This document shows, one piece after another, positions 1 to 8,725 of a DNA stretch of 64,000 nt. The stretch is taken from contig CAZICM010000032.1 in NCBI GenBank assembly GCA_964537685.1, forward strand, positions 47,470 through 111,469, in the 5' to 3' direction. The stretch comes from CAZICM01 sp964537685 (lineage in GTDB: Bacteria; Myxococcota_A; Polyangia; Polyangiales; Polyangiaceae). Every line of letters begins with the position of its first letter. Positions within the stretch are counted from its first letter, which is position 1. The notes beneath the pieces were generated by a model. The model ran no database searches. It worked only from the letters and a program-made list of their open reading frames with translations, and had not been told where the DNA came from. Made by a program: the position numbers and the translations under genes.

Positions 1-79
1 CGGGGGATCGGGCGGGGCGGCGCCTTGTTCATTTGGCCTTTTGCAAAGCTAAAGGCTGGGATAGAACGCACGGACGCCT

Positions 80-1618
80 ATGGCCACTGTTCCCGTTGAT
101 CCGCAAATCGTTGAGGAATGCAGGCAATTTGCCGCCGATATCGCGGACGATGTGCAGTCTTTTATCGATCGCCATACCACGGTGGGCGTGGAAAGAACCG
201 TGGCCCGGGCCTTGGGTGTCGTGGGGGCCGATGGCGAGGGGACGCCGTTGTCCAATGTGCTCGTGGATAAAATTCACGAGCAAAAGCTTACGGGTTTTGG
301 CGTGGCTTATTTCTTGGGGCGCGCGCTGTGCGAAGGCGCGGCTTCCATTCAGGAAGCGGCGGAAGCCTTGGCGTATGGCGGCGCAATCGAGTCTCCCTCG
401 TCCGAGGTTTCGCTGGATGAAGTGCGCGGCGCGCTTTCGGCGCCTTCGGATGAAGCCATTGCCCGCATTGACAAGGCCCGGAGCGATCGCGAGGCATTTC
501 AATCGAAATTCCCCGAGCCTGAACAGCCGCTCAAATATGTGATTGTCGCGACGGGCAATATTTATGACGACGCGACCCAAGCGAAGGCCGCGCGATTTGC
601 GGGCGCCGATATCGTGGCTGTTATTCGGGCGACCGCGCAGAGCCTGTTGGATTATGTGCCCGAGGGCGCCACAACCGAAGGCTATGGCGGCACCTACGCG
701 ACCCAGGAGAATTTTAGAATTATCCGCAAGGCCGCCGATGAAGCTTCTGTGGAAACGGGCGGATATTTAGCGCAGACCAATTATTCGTCGGGTTTGTGCA
801 TGAGCGAAATCGCCTGGATGGCTGCGGTAGAGCGCCTCGATATGCTCCTAAACGATGCGATGTACGGAATTCTTTTCCGCGATATCAATATGGAGCGCAC
901 ATTTATCGACCAATATTTTTCGAGGAGAATCATCGCGAGGGCAGGCATTATTATCAATACAGGCGAGGACAATTATTTAACGACCGCCGATGCCGTTGAA
1001 AAAGCCCATACAGTGCTTTCTTCTCAATTTATCAATGAAGCATTCGCAAAGCGGGCGGGGCTCGCCGACGAACAAATGGGCCTGGGACACGCTTTTGAAA
1101 TTAATCCTTGGCTCGAGGACAGTTTCTTATTTGAAATGGCTCAAGCCCAGCTTATTCGGCAGATTTTTGAAAAACATCCTATCAAATGGATGCCGCCCAC
1201 AAAGTTTAAAACGGGCGATGTATTTCACAGCCATGTGCACGATGCGATGTTTAATCTCGTGGGCATTGCCACGCATCAATCGATTGAATTGCTCGGCATG
1301 TTTAGCGAAGCCATTCACACGCCGCTCTTGATGGATCGGTATTTATCGCTGAAGAGCGCCCGTTATATTTTTAATTCGGCGCGCCATTTGGGCGATGAAA
1401 TTCAATGGAAACCGGGCGGTATCGTGGAACAGCGGGCCCGGACCGTGCTTTCGTCGGCGCATCAAATGCTGCGCGATGTGCGAAGGGATTCAATTTGGGA
1501 TTCGATTGCGAGGGGCGCGTTCGCCGATGTAAAGCGCGCGCGGACGGGTGGAAAAGGGCATGCGGGTGTGGTGCAAAAGGAGCGGGATTATTTTAATCCG
1601 CTTCTGGAGAGGCTTTAA
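80..1618 (+). CDS. kamD: Lysine 5,6-aminomutase alpha subunit
   Basis: Large subunit of the adenosylcobalamin- and PLP-dependent D-lysine / L-beta-lysine 5,6-aminomutase, which moves the terminal amino group to C5 in lysine fermentation. At 512 residues it has the usual KamD length (about 516). The sequence is KamD-like along its whole length, for example the stretches SGLCMSEIAWMAAVERLDML and FHSHVHDAMFNLVGIATHQ. The ATG at 80 is the first good start and gives MATVPVDPQ. The beta subunit follows after 3 bases, so the two are co-transcribed and probably translationally coupled. Other genes of the pathway (2,3-aminomutase, 3,5-diaminohexanoate dehydrogenase, cleavage enzyme) are not in the window and may lie upstream of position 1. 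Confidence 0.93.
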   Translation: MATVPVDPQIVEECRQFAADIADDVQSFIDRHTTVGVERTVARALGVVGADGEGTPLSNVLVDKIHEQKLTGFGVAYFLGRALCEGAASIQEAAEALAYGGAIESPSSEVSLDEVRGALSAPSDEAIARIDKARSDREAFQSKFPEPEQPLKYVIVATGNIYDDATQAKAARFAGADIVAVIRATAQSLLDYVPEGATTEGYGGTYATQENFRIIRKAADEASVETGGYLAQTNYSSGLCMSEIAWMAAVERLDMLLNDAMYGILFRDINMERTFIDQYFSRRIIARAGIIINTGEDNYLTTADAVEKAHTVLSSQFINEAFAKRAGLADEQMGLGHAFEINPWLEDSFLFEMAQAQLIRQIFEKHPIKWMPPTKFKTGDVFHSHVHDAMFNLVGIATHQSIELLGMFSEAIHTPLLMDRYLSLKSARYIFNSARHLGDEIQWKPGGIVEQRARTVLSSAHQMLRDVRRDSIWDSIARGAFADVKRARTGGKGHAGVVQKERDYFNPLLERL

Positions 1619-1621
1619 ATC

Positions 1622-2386
1622 ATGAGTCATCGCCACATCCTCAAAGCGTACGGCGACCGCGAAGGCGACGGCATGGTGCAAATGTCGTTTACGCTCGCGA
1701 TTTTGCCGGGTGACCGCGCGCGGGAGGCGGCCAAGCGCTTTGCCGAGGCGCATGGCCTGCGCGAGCCTTTGGTGTCGACGATGGAGCAGGTGAGCCGCGA
1801 GCATACCTATTTCGTGGTGTACGGGCGCAGCGTGCACACCGTCGATATCTCGAAGATTCAAGTGGAAGAGCTGGCCGCGCGCCCGCTTTCGCATGTGGAA
1901 GTCGAAGAAAAGGCCAAGGAACTCGGGCGCAAAATTGTGGTGGTCGGCGCGTGCACGGGAAGCGATGCCCATACCGTAGGGATTGACGCGATTTTAAATT
2001 ACAAGGGTTTTGCCGGCGAAAAAGGCTTGGAAAGCTATAAATGCTTCGATGCGCATAACCTGGGCGCGCAGGTGGAAAATGCCGAGCTATGCGAGCGGGC
2101 TAGGGCTTTGGGCGCGGATGCCATGCTGGTTTCGCAAGTCATTACACAGCGCAATTGCCACAAGGAAAATTCGGCGGCGCTGGTGCAAATGCTTAAAGAG
2201 CAGGGGTTGCGCGATAAAGTGATTCTGCTGTTGGGCGGGCCGCGCATCGATCATGCGCTGGCGCTGGAGCTCGGTTTTGATGCGGGTTTTGGTCCGGGCA
2301 CCAAGCCCAATATGGTCGCGGCATTTTTGGTCGAAAAAATGCTTGAACAGGCTCATTCCAAAGCGGCGGTGCAGCGAAAGCCATAA
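1622..2386 (+). CDS. kamE: Lysine 5,6-aminomutase beta subunit (B12- and PLP-binding)
   Basis: Small subunit that binds both cofactors. The base-off cobalamin motif DxHxxG is seen as D115-A-H117-T-V-G120. Lys128, in NYKGF, lies 11 residues after that His, the same spacing as the PLP Schiff-base lysine (Lys144) after His133 in the clostridial enzyme, so both cofactor sites look intact. Length 254 residues against about 262 in the family. A GGAGAGG ribosome site lies inside the end of kamD, just before the ATG at 1622. The 3' end overlaps the convergent kinase gene on the minus strand by 34 bases. Confidence 0.94.
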   Translation: MSHRHILKAYGDREGDGMVQMSFTLAILPGDRAREAAKRFAEAHGLREPLVSTMEQVSREHTYFVVYGRSVHTVDISKIQVEELAARPLSHVEVEEKAKELGRKIVVVGACTGSDAHTVGIDAILNYKGFAGEKGLESYKCFDAHNLGAQVENAELCERARALGADAMLVSQVITQRNCHKENSAALVQMLKEQGLRDKVILLLGGPRIDHALALELGFDAGFGPGTKPNMVAAFLVEKMLEQAHSKAAVQRKP

Positions 2387-4467
2387 TCGGCGCGGCTTTC
2401 CGAAGGATTCGCCGCACGCCTCGCGCTCGCTCTAAAATCGTCGGGCGATGCGCTCATCCAGCCCGCTCCCCGAAGGACTTTGGACGGGTTTGAACAGGTA
2501 TGGTCGGGATAGGCGCAATACGAGCTCCGCGTCCATTCCCAGACGTTTCCGATTAAATCGCGCGCGCCTTCCCTGGAATTGCCCTTGGGAAAACGGCCCG
2601 CGGGCGCTGTTTGCACAAAGCCGTCCTCGGTCGAGGAATGGGCCGGAGCGGCGCCATCCGCGCCAATCAGGCCGCCTTGGGTGAGCAGCGCAATACAGGC
2701 CGGCCCGCATACATTGGCCCGATCGGGAAGCGGAGGCTCGATGCCCCAAGGATAGCGGCGCTGTTCTCCGCCTCCGCGCGCCGCGTATTCCCATTCCTCT
2801 TCGGATGGGAGGCGTTTTTTAAGGGATTGGCAATAGGCGTTCGCCTGATTCCAATTCACGCAATTGATGGGATGTTCATTTTGATCTGATTTATTGCCAA
2901 TACAGAGTGATGTTTCAAAATCGATTTGCGTCTTGTTGAGATTCGGGGCTTGGATCGCAAAAGGTTCGGAAGGGCATTTCCCCTGTGCCACGCAGGCCGC
3001 GTAGTCCGATGCCCGCACTTCTTGGGGATCCATACAAAAAGCGCGGACATCCACGCGGTGAATCGGCCTTTCATCGGGTCTTCCATCGCTCGAACCCATA
3101 AAGAACGAACCGGCTTTAATAAAAATCATTGGGGCGGGACATTTTTTAGAATTGTCGCCGGGGAGCGCAGTGGGTTCGGAAGCCTGTCCGGAAGATAAAG
3201 CGGAGGGAGGAATAGGGCTTGGACCGGGAGAGCTTAGAAGGAATCCGATTGAAATGCCCAAGAGCGTGACCGCGAGCAGAAGAGCGGCCGTGCGCAGGGA
3301 AAATTTGGGTATTTTAGGGGAGGGGGCCTTGTCGCTGGGAGGCGAGGGAGCCTTATGTTCTGCGCTTGAAAGCGTGGGGGATGGAAGCGTAATGGGTGCG
3401 GAAGGAACGGGGCGGCTGTCGTTTGCGCTGTCGGGAGCGGGGGACGAATTGGGTTTGGCGGGCGATGAAAAATCGAGGGTAATCGGCGCGGAATCGGCGG
3501 GCGCCCGTTCGGAAGCCGGCGCCGAGGCAGGGCCTTGGGATTCCATTTCAAGCGGAGGTCCGAAGTCTGGAACGCGAAGCTCAGTGTAGGGGCTTAATAT
3601 TTTTAATATTTCATGCAGCGATTTCGGACGATCTTCGCGCTCCCGCGAGAGCATTTGATCGACAGCATCGGCAATTTCTTTGGGAAGCCCGGGAGCCACC
3701 GCCGATATTTTTTTAATGCCGCCCAGCAAAATAATTTCAAAAATCTTTCCCGCTGTTTTGCCTTCTGCGGGGCGTATACCCGCGAGGCATTCATATAAAA
3801 TGACCCCGAGCGCCCAAATGTCCGCCCGGTGATCGATATCCTTTTCGCCGATGGCTTGTTCCGGCGCCATGTAATACGGCGTTCCAAGCAGCGACCAAGT
3901 GCCTGTAATCACGCTCGCCGTGGAGAGGTCGCCTCCTGTTTGAATCAGCTTGGCAATTCCAAAATCCAAAAGCTTGGTCGTCGTTTCTTCTGGATTGGAA
4001 GGCGAACGCGCCAGAAATATATTTTCGGGTTTTAAATCGCGGTGAACGATTCCCTGCGCGTGCGCCGTGCCCACCGCCGAAATGGCGGGAAGCAGAATGC
4101 GGGCCGTGTCTTCTACCGATAGTTTTTTGTCGCGTGCGAGAAGCGCGCGCAGAGGCTCGCCTTCGAGCAAATCCATCACAATGACGGGGATGCCATCGGA
4201 TGTCTCCAAGAGTTCGTGAACCGCGACCACATTGGGATGCGACAGGCTGAGCGATGCTTTGGCCTCCCGCACAAATCGCTTCCGGACTTTAAGGTCCGAC
4301 ATCGCTTCAACGCGCAGATGCTTGACCGCCACGTCTTTGCCCGAGGGCAAATGTGTCGCGGCCCAAACGACGCCCATCCCTCCGTCGCCGATAATGCGGT
4401 TCAGGCGATAGCGTTCGGCGACGATCGTACCGGCTTCCATCTCGGACTCACGGCGCGAGCCTATCAT
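2353..4467 (-). CDS. Ser/Thr protein kinase with C-terminal FGE/SUMF1-like domain
   Basis: Membrane-anchored eukaryote-like kinase. The kinase domain covers about residues 17-285: glycine loop GDGGMG (27-32), catalytic Lys49 in VAVKH, HRDLKPEN with Asp144, DFG at 168-170 and APE at 201-203, so it should be active. A Pro/Ser-rich linker of about 100 residues leads to one membrane helix near residue 390-410. The rest (about 445-704) is a formylglycine-generating-enzyme-like fold (start MIFIKAGSFFMGSS, NCVNWNQANAYC, LIGNVWEWT, GFRC). It probably serves as an extracytoplasmic sensing or binding module rather than a sulfatase-modifying enzyme. The start at 4467 lies 5 bases after the upstream stop; an ATG at 4440 (MEAGTIVAERY) is equally possible. 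Probably one transcript with the J-domain gene. Confidence 0.9.
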   Translation of the reverse strand: MIGSRRESEMEAGTIVAERYRLNRIIGDGGMGVVWAATHLPSGKDVAVKHLRVEAMSDLKVRKRFVREAKASLSLSHPNVVAVHELLETSDGIPVIVMDLLEGEPLRALLARDKKLSVEDTARILLPAISAVGTAHAQGIVHRDLKPENIFLARSPSNPEETTTKLLDFGIAKLIQTGGDLSTASVITGTWSLLGTPYYMAPEQAIGEKDIDHRADIWALGVILYECLAGIRPAEGKTAGKIFEIILLGGIKKISAVAPGLPKEIADAVDQMLSREREDRPKSLHEILKILSPYTELRVPDFGPPLEMESQGPASAPASERAPADSAPITLDFSSPAKPNSSPAPDSANDSRPVPSAPITLPSPTLSSAEHKAPSPPSDKAPSPKIPKFSLRTAALLLAVTLLGISIGFLLSSPGPSPIPPSALSSGQASEPTALPGDNSKKCPAPMIFIKAGSFFMGSSDGRPDERPIHRVDVRAFCMDPQEVRASDYAACVAQGKCPSEPFAIQAPNLNKTQIDFETSLCIGNKSDQNEHPINCVNWNQANAYCQSLKKRLPSEEEWEYAARGGGEQRRYPWGIEPPLPDRANVCGPACIALLTQGGLIGADGAAPAHSSTEDGFVQTAPAGRFPKGNSREGARDLIGNVWEWTRSSYCAYPDHTCSNPSKVLRGAGWMSASPDDFRASARRAANPSESRADYGFRCTAALE

Positions 4468-4472
4468 GGGCG

Positions 4473-5276
4473 TTAAGCAACAAGCAGATGATAGGCCGCC
4501 GATACTTCCGCAAAGCGGGCGGTTGTGTGGGCGCGGATCTCTTCGCCTGCATGAATAAAGCGATCGGGATGAAGCGCTATCGCCATGCGCCGGAAGGTCT
4601 TCCGGATGGTGGGGATATCGGCGTCTTCGGACAGGCCAAGGGTTTTGTAGGCGCGCCTTTTGGATTCATCGATGCAGCGCACGCCCGAGGCCGGGGGAGG
4701 CGTTTCTTCCTGGTGCGCCGTCTTGTGCGCCGTGCGCTGTCCAGATGCCTTGATGCGATCGCGGGCGCGCGGGCGGCCGTATAAAAAGACAGAGGGCTCG
4801 AGCTGGCCCAGGCGCCGGGCTGTGTCGGAGAGCGGGCGGGCCGTGTAAAAGCGCACTTCCGCATCGCTTAGCGCATAGATGATGTCGATCTTTTCCCGGA
4901 GCTGGCGGTGCAGTCCGCGCCGCACCAGCTCTTTGGGCAACAGGCCCTCTTCGATCAGAATCACGCCGCTCATTCTCGGATCGCCCCGCTCGATTTTCGA
5001 AAGCAAACGCTCGAGAGCGAAAGGGGGGAGCAGCCCTTGATGTTGAAGCATCTCGCCCAGGGGATGAGCCGAAAGAGGCGTTTCGATGCCTGATACGGCG
5101 CCGCTGTAGAGATGAATGCGGTGCACGCGGCCCGATGCGCCGGGGCCCAGCACATAGGCGGATTCCCTTAATTCAAGCACGCCCGTTGTGTGTCCGCGGT
5201 AAAGCGTGCCGAGCAAATCGCCGAGCGTGGAGGCGGATAGGCGGCGGGGAAGATGCATGAACCGAGGCCGTATCAA
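4473..5276 (-). CDS. DUF4388-like protein with C-terminal J domain
   Basis: 267-residue cytoplasmic protein without signal peptide or membrane helix. Residues about 8-160 resemble the DUF4388/PATAN-type domain of myxobacterial regulators (LGDLLGTLYRGHTTGVLELR, then a second repeat-like part around GLLPKELVRRGL). Residues about 205-265 are a DnaJ domain with the HPD tripeptide in ALHPDRF and the opening AYKTLGLSEDADIPTIRKTF. J domains stimulate Hsp70 (DnaK) ATPase, so this may recruit DnaK to a signalling complex; that is inference. It is the first gene of a two-gene unit with the kinase 5 bases downstream. Similar DUF4388-DnaJ fusions are typical of myxobacteria. Confidence 0.75.
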   Translation of the reverse strand: MIRPRFMHLPRRLSASTLGDLLGTLYRGHTTGVLELRESAYVLGPGASGRVHRIHLYSGAVSGIETPLSAHPLGEMLQHQGLLPPFALERLLSKIERGDPRMSGVILIEEGLLPKELVRRGLHRQLREKIDIIYALSDAEVRFYTARPLSDTARRLGQLEPSVFLYGRPRARDRIKASGQRTAHKTAHQEETPPPASGVRCIDESKRRAYKTLGLSEDADIPTIRKTFRRMAIALHPDRFIHAGEEIRAHTTARFAEVSAAYHLLVA

Positions 5277-5370
5277 AGTGCGCCCAGGCGGGCCAAGTTC
5301 TTGTGGTTCAGCCGGCCCGGGCTTGTAACATGGGCGTTCGGCTTACCTCTTCACCCGGCGGGTCTGCTCT

Positions 5371-7143
5371 ATGCAATGGCGGAATTTGAAGCATTTTGTT
5401 GTCGGCGGCACACCTTGGACTTCTTCGCTGAGCGCCCTTGGAAAAGGCATGGCGATCCTTGGTTCGCTGGGCATTTTTTCGGTGGGTCTCGCCTCGTCCT
5501 GCGCGACGCAGGTGGTGCCTCCGGGGCCGGGCGAAGGAGAAGGCCCGGGCTTGATTTGCCTGCTCCACAACTGCAATACCGATGCGGAATGCACAGGATG
5601 CAGCTTGGCGCGCTCGCGCTGCTTGCCATCGACGCATCAGTGCGTGGCCTGCGACAGCGAAACAGCGACCGGATGTGTGATCGGCGAGCGCTGCTCTGAA
5701 TGGGGTGTATGTGTTCCCGAAGGCTTGGAGTGCCCCACCGACGATCGGGGCGAGCCCACCGTTGCCTGCGCCTTGGATACCGATTGCGCGGCCTGCGATC
5801 CTCAGCACCGCGTATGCGATGTGCTTCAGGGGAGCTGCGTGGGATGCACTACTGAAAACACCAGCGAATGCCCTGCAACGGACTATTGCTTTGAAAGCCA
5901 GTGCGTTGCGCGCTGTCCATCGGTATGCACCAACGACGGCGAATGCGCGCAATGCGGAAGCGAAGGCCATGAAGCCAAAGCCTGCAATGCGCACAGTTGC
6001 GCCGAATGTTCGCCGACCTATCCCTGTCCCAATGGGATGATGTGCACGCCGAGCGGAGCCTGCGTAACCCAATGCGGAAGCGATGGAGCGGGCGCGTGCG
6101 CCACGGATACGGATTGCGCGGGATGCGCGGGCGGCGCCGTGAAATGTCATCTGCCGGCTTCGGGGCCTGGCACATGCGGACCGGAAGCGGCGACCTGCGA
6201 TCAACTGGTCAGCTCTGGCATGGCGCTTCCCGAGCCTTGGGGCGCCTCGACGCAGCAATGCATGGCTGATGCGGGATGCGCTGCAGCCATGGCCAATCTC
6301 AACGTGGGCAAGCTTCTCCGCGACATGACGGGCCTTGCGGACATCAAGGATGCGGCGATGCCCTATGGCATGAACAAGTGCGCGGACGTGACCATTGGCT
6401 CGGGCAATATGCCTTTAACGTGCGGCATCTGCGTTCCCTGCAAAGCCGACACCGACTGCAAAGACATCGATGTAGAGCCTGTGGCCGAACAGCTTTTTGG
6501 TCCTGCGGCCGACCCGAAATCCGCCCAACTGAGCGCGCAAGTGTTTGGCAACAAGGCGCGGGTGGTGCAGATGTTCTGCGACGTATCATCGGGCAGCTAT
6601 GGCGTATGCGCGGCCTGTCCTGGGGTCACGAGCGACTGCGGCACGAACGGCGGAAGCGGCGGGGGCAGCGGGATGTGCGATCACGACGTATGCACAGTGG
6701 GCGGCCCCTTAGACCCGAGCTGTGACATGTGCACGCAGGCGGTATGCGGAGCGGACAGCTTTTGCTGCAACAACACCTGGGATTCGATATGCGTGTTGGA
6801 AGTGGGGACGTACTGCGGGATGGCGTGCGGGGCGGTGGGATGCGCGCACGACGAATGCGCAGTAGGCGACAAGCTGGACGCGAACTGTTCGATGTGTGCG
6901 GGGGCTGTATGCGCGGCGGACGCCTATTGCTGCAACACCTCGTGGGATGTCACCTGCGTATCTGAAGTTGCGATGTACTGTCAGGGGAAGGACTGCGGAC
7001 CGCTGACATGCATGACGCCCCTTGATTGTCCCTGGCCATTGGGGTGCACGCCTGCTGGAGAATGCGGACCTTGTACGACGGACGCGGATTGCACGCCTGA
7101 CAAGTGCGATACCTTTTCGGGCGAGTGTTATGTGCAGCAGTGA
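5371..7143 (+). CDS. Large Cys-rich secreted or lipid-anchored protein
   Basis: 590 residues, very rich in Cys and Gly. The N-terminus has a charged stretch, then a hydrophobic segment ending LASSC near residue 44, which reads as a lipoprotein signal. An internal ATG at 5449 would also leave a short signal. The body consists of many short disulfide modules such as DTDCAACD, DTDCAGCA and DADCTPDKCD. The end carries two tandem modules of about 52 residues (around residues 430-540) sharing the pattern CxHDxCxVGxxLDxxCxMC, VCxAD, YCC or FCC, W and YC. Such modules are common in secreted deltaproteobacterial proteins of unknown role. No enzyme motif is visible. It stands alone, in the opposite direction to its neighbours. 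Confidence 0.72.
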   Translation: MQWRNLKHFVVGGTPWTSSLSALGKGMAILGSLGIFSVGLASSCATQVVPPGPGEGEGPGLICLLHNCNTDAECTGCSLARSRCLPSTHQCVACDSETATGCVIGERCSEWGVCVPEGLECPTDDRGEPTVACALDTDCAACDPQHRVCDVLQGSCVGCTTENTSECPATDYCFESQCVARCPSVCTNDGECAQCGSEGHEAKACNAHSCAECSPTYPCPNGMMCTPSGACVTQCGSDGAGACATDTDCAGCAGGAVKCHLPASGPGTCGPEAATCDQLVSSGMALPEPWGASTQQCMADAGCAAAMANLNVGKLLRDMTGLADIKDAAMPYGMNKCADVTIGSGNMPLTCGICVPCKADTDCKDIDVEPVAEQLFGPAADPKSAQLSAQVFGNKARVVQMFCDVSSGSYGVCAACPGVTSDCGTNGGSGGGSGMCDHDVCTVGGPLDPSCDMCTQAVCGADSFCCNNTWDSICVLEVGTYCGMACGAVGCAHDECAVGDKLDANCSMCAGAVCAADAYCCNTSWDVTCVSEVAMYCQGKDCGPLTCMTPLDCPWPLGCTPAGECGPCTTDADCTPDKCDTFSGECYVQQ

Positions 7144-7174
7144 AGCGGGTTGGATGGGGTGAACGGGCGCGGCT

Positions 7175-8071
7175 TTATGCAAACACGGCTTCGGCCGTGG
7201 GCGCGGTCAAAACCTTTGCCATCCACTTCTCGAGCTGCGCGCTTTCCGCCGAGAGAATCCGCTTCTGCGTCGCATCGGACACCGGCCCAAACTTCGCCTT
7301 CACCAACATGAAAAGCGCCTCGGTTTGGGCTTGCCGCTGACCTTGCTCAAACGCCTGCTCCTTCAGCTTCGCCAGCGCCGGATTCTGCTTTTCATTCAGC
7401 GCCCAAATCACTTCGTTATCGGCCTCGGCCGCATCCAAAATGGCCCGCACGGAAACAGGTTTGACAAATACCGGGTCATCAATCGCATCCTTAAGCCCCA
7501 GCGCCTTGAAGGCTTGTTCCGCCGCTGACCACTCACACACTTCCTTCCGCGCCGCCCGGACAAACACAGCAAATATCCGGCGCACGCCCCGGGCACTCAA
7601 TTCTTCGGCGCGGGTTTGAAGGTCTGCGTCCGACTGCGCATCGACAATTTCAAACGCCAGCTCTTCCAGATAGCGCTCGCCCGTTTGAGGATCGATCCCC
7701 ACCTTCCGGATGGACGTATCGGCGGCGAAATCTGAATATTCTGAGCTGCGCGTGAGCATGTCGGTGGCGCCGATATAGCCGGGCTTGGTTGACCCTTGAA
7801 TCACATAGGAAAGCCGCTGTTGCTGCTCGGCATGAGGAGGGTTTGCCGGCATGGTCACGAGTTTTTCACCGCGGACAAATTCTTCGCGCGATGTTTCTGG
7901 AGTGACCAGCCGTTCGTCGACGCCTGGACAGGAATATTCAGGAACCGGCTTTTTCTGTAGGGGTTTGGCGCGTGTTGCGACGGGCATCGGGGTGCTCGGT
8001 GGGCAGGATAACCCTTCGGGTTCGCGAGCGGAAGGTGCCCAGTACATGTCTCGTGCGTAGGCATTTCTCAT
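7175..8071 (-). CDS. Uma2-like (PD-(D/E)XK-fold) protein with DUF4351-like C-terminus
   Basis: 298 residues. The first half matches the Uma2/DUF820 pattern as found in myxobacteria: EEFVRGEKLVTMPANPPHAEQ, then SDFAADTSIRKVGI, TGERYLEELAFEIV and RGVRRIFAVFV. The acidic residues of SDF and LEELAFE sit where the nuclease core would be, but no lysine follows in the usual ExK place, so catalysis is uncertain. The last about 50 residues (LVKAKFGPVSDATQKRI to TAEAVF) resemble DUF4351, a domain often attached to such proteins. The family is expanded and its cellular role is not known. No clear ribosome site precedes the ATG at 8071. The gene is divergent from the unknown gene at 8726, and the intervening stretch holds the 42-bp repeats. 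Confidence 0.65.
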   Translation of the reverse strand: MRNAYARDMYWAPSAREPEGLSCPPSTPMPVATRAKPLQKKPVPEYSCPGVDERLVTPETSREEFVRGEKLVTMPANPPHAEQQQRLSYVIQGSTKPGYIGATDMLTRSSEYSDFAADTSIRKVGIDPQTGERYLEELAFEIVDAQSDADLQTRAEELSARGVRRIFAVFVRAARKEVCEWSAAEQAFKALGLKDAIDDPVFVKPVSVRAILDAAEADNEVIWALNEKQNPALAKLKEQAFEQGQRQAQTEALFMLVKAKFGPVSDATQKRILSAESAQLEKWMAKVLTAPTAEAVFA

Positions 8072-8186
8072 GAGTGTCTTTGTACAACCATAAAATGCGA
8101 TACGAAAGTCTTTTCTTGGCTTGTCAATCGTGTTGGGAGCTGATGCGATTTCTTTATTTTGGTTTTTAGTGTTTGGGATAAATGGT

Positions 8187-8540
8187 GGAATTTTGCAAAA
8201 GACGTTGGATGAATATCCGACAGGCGCTGAGATTGTTCAAAGGGGGCGGGACGGTGGCGGATTTGGGTTGGAGAATTCCGCGGGATGCTTCGTAAACGCA
8301 TGGGAGCTGTCTTGAGATTGGGCGGAGCAGGCCGGACGCGGATGGGATGCCGTTTGAGATTTCTGCAAGACCAATTCGAAGCGCATGCTGTGCGAATTGA
8401 GCCTGTTCAAACGGATCTAGAAGCGCGCGGGAAGGGCGCGCGGATTGTTCAACGAACGCTGGACGCGCGCGGGGCGGAGTTTGAGATTGTTCAAAAGCAC
8501 GCCGATATGCGCGGGAAAGGCGTTTAGATTTATGCAAACC
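8187..8540. repeat. Degenerate 42-bp tandem array with a dyad core
   Basis: Nine diverged copies begin near 8187, 8229, 8271, 8314, 8356, 8399, 8441, 8483 and 8525, so the period is 42 or 43 bases throughout. The best copy (around 8481-8496) reads TTTGAGATTGTTCAAA, with TTTGA and TCAAA as inverted halves. Other copies read CTGAGATTGTTCAAA, ATTGAGCCTGTTCAAA, TTTGAGATTTCTGCAA and TTTAGATTTATGCAAA. GC-rich filler separates the cores. The 43-base steps shift the reading frame, which argues against a purely protein-coding repeat, although a minus-strand frame stays open from 8537 to 8166 with TTG start. A period of 42 equals four turns of B-DNA. This accounts for most of the 654-base gene-free stretch 8072-8725. 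Confidence 0.7.
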
Positions 8541-8659
8541 CCGTTCAGCGCGCCTTCGCCGTGATCCGCGATCCGACAGCGCTCAATCCCCGCTTTTCCC
8601 CGCTGGAATAACACTTCCCCGCACCGGCGTTCCCACCCCTGTCGGCAGCATGCGGACTT

Positions 8660-8674
8660 GAATCACGGTGATTC
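8660..8674. promoter_or_regulatory. Perfect 15-bp palindrome, possible operator
   Basis: GAATCAC-G-GTGATTC is a perfect inverted repeat with a one-base centre, 51 bases upstream of the ATG at 8726. Its place between the repeat array and the gene suits a dimeric repressor or activator site. No convincing -35/-10 pair was found beside it, so the regulatory reading is inference from symmetry and position. Confidence 0.35.
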
Positions 8675-8725
8675 GCTTCCCCCGCTGCTCTTCTTCATCC
8701 CTTGTTGTTTTGGAGGATATCCATC

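Noticed and set aside
2353..3200. Catalytic formylglycine-generating enzyme
   Set aside because: It is the tail of a membrane kinase and there is no sulfatase gene; the FGE-like fold is commonly reused as a non-catalytic domain.
5308..6258. Minus-strand frame of 316 codons opposite the Cys-rich gene
   Set aside because: Shadow frame with Arg/Ala-rich sequence; the plus strand has a signal peptide and ordered cysteine modules.
8166..8537. 123-codon minus-strand frame across the 42-bp array as a real gene
   Set aside because: It needs a TTG start without ribosome site, and the 43-base steps shift the frame between repeat copies. Kept only as a possibility in the repeat entry.
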